NCBI GenBank assembly: GCA_012064385.1
Contig: QRDG01001734.1
Location: 1,550,001 to 1,614,000 of the forward strand
Direction of reading: 5' to 3'
Length of the DNA stretch: 64,000 nt
DNA from: Puccinellia tenuiflora
Taxonomy: Eukaryota; Streptophyta; Magnoliopsida; Poales; Poaceae
Shown here: piece after piece, positions 63,738 through 64,000 of the stretch
Layout of the letters: each line of letters starts with the position of its first letter
Position numbering within the stretch: the stretch's first letter is position 1
Made by a program: the position numbers and the translations under genes
The notes under the pieces: generated by a model
Databases searched by the model: none
What the model was told of the DNA's origin: nothing
Seen by the model: only the letters and a program-made list of their open reading frames with translations

Positions 63738-64000
63738 CTCCGACTGCGAGCGACTCTTCTTGGAGGCCAACTCTGCAGCCCTGGCAAGCTTCCTTTCAAA
63801 GGTATCAATTAGCTTAACAGCTAACTGACTTGCTCTTGCCTTGACGCTGTTTAGCGACTTGGTCTTGCCATCGGGCTTTCGAGGAAAGTCGCTGACAACT
63901 GCCTCGAAGTCGCCTGCAACCTCATGACCAAGCAAAAGCCGGAAAGTGAACTCTGAGCCGCGTACCGTCTGAGCACGCGTGTAGTCCGCCAGGGTGGTCG
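63738..64000 (-). CDS. Antisense gene of the Tat element, upstream exon (runs off window)
   Basis: The minus strand is open from the window edge: TLADYTRAQTVRGSEFTFRL, GHEVAGDFEAVVSDFPRKPD, then LIDTFERKLARAAELASKKS and RSQSESA. A donor-like GT follows at about 63737; without splicing the frame ends at 63726. Together with the acceptor at 63570 this predicts a 168-bp intron (63570-63737). The Lys/Arg/Ser-rich end could be a nuclear signal. The protein family was not recognised. Confidence 0.5.

Larger units (their letters stand above)
54137..64000 (+). mobile_element. Ty3/gypsy retrotransposon, Tat lineage (5' LTR to window end)
   Basis: The order is 5' LTR, primer site, gag, protease, RT, RNase H, second (archaeal-type) RNase H, integrase, a 112-bp tandem array, then minus-strand coding exons. 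The dual RNase H and the long 3' region with tandem repeats and an antisense gene are the marks of Tat-group elements such as Grande and RIRE2. The 3' LTR is not reached, so the element is longer than 9.86 kb. Target-site bases left of it are AGTGG. Confidence 0.9.

Overview
This is repeat-dense nuclear DNA from a grass, most likely a large-genome pooid (Triticeae or a relative). The supporting signs are SIRE/Maximus-like copia, Ty3/gypsy and Tat-lineage retrotransposons, CACTA, Mutator-like, Helitron and Tourist-type elements stacked inside one another, and short GC-rich host genes with plant introns. A run of 886 Ns (11436-12321) shows it is a draft assembly. Most coding sequence belongs to transposons. 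Host-type genes are few and mostly damaged.

Left part (1-12321). The window opens inside a minus-strand copia element: gag at 1-655, tRNA-iMet-type primer site, and a 2.38-kb LTR at 709-3091. Then come a broken Myb/SANT-like gene (3120-3636), an exon with a viroplasmin/RNase H1 N-terminal domain plus a C-terminal membrane segment (3989-4285), and a frameshifted GC-rich gene of unknown function with its TATA box (4952-5987). A seven-exon PP2C-type protein phosphatase gene (6648-9571) follows. It has a GC-AG last intron, a 42-C tract in intron 1 and two places where one base appears to be missing. Downstream, a 1-kb poly(A) retroposon (10139-11137) has a perfect 15-bp target duplication.

Middle part (12322-31179). 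A FAR1-related (FRS) transposase-derived gene runs from 12828 to 21288. It is split by a 5.4-kb Helitron (13456-18892) placed exactly between an A and a T; without the Helitron the frame is continuous at that point. The FRS gene also has a nonsense codon and a homopolymer frameshift. A dirigent pseudogene (22615-23072) is cut off at its 3' end by a decayed gypsy element whose gag/protease remnant and LTR occupy 23066-28909. That LTR holds a 1-kb terminal-inverted-repeat DNA element. A further LTR-like fragment follows (28910-31179).

Right part (31180-64000). A tandem array of roughly 670-bp units (32142-34282, resuming at 52677) is interrupted by a Mutator-like element (34292-52667) with 9-bp target duplications. 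Its interior carries two Tourist-type MITEs and a captured EF-hand exon. Near its right end sits a 16.5-kb CACTA element (36099-52623, TAA duplications). The CACTA element holds a Ulp1-like protease gene, a TNPD-type transposase gene with four internal stops, three short genes of unknown function, and an apparently intact two-exon DEDDy 3'-5' exonuclease gene. TTAGTCCCGG/CCGGGACTAA inverted motifs occur at both ends and also in internal clusters beside the gene starts. A second CACTA fragment (53349-54136) is cut by a plus-strand Tat-lineage gypsy element (54137 to beyond the window). That element has a 428-bp LTR, gag, protease, RT with two RNase H domains and integrase, then a 112-bp tandem array and a probably spliced antisense gene.

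Order of events, inferred from nesting: tandem array, then MULE, then CACTA, then a small TIR element inside the CACTA. Several element genes are broken by single in-frame stops in otherwise continuous frames.
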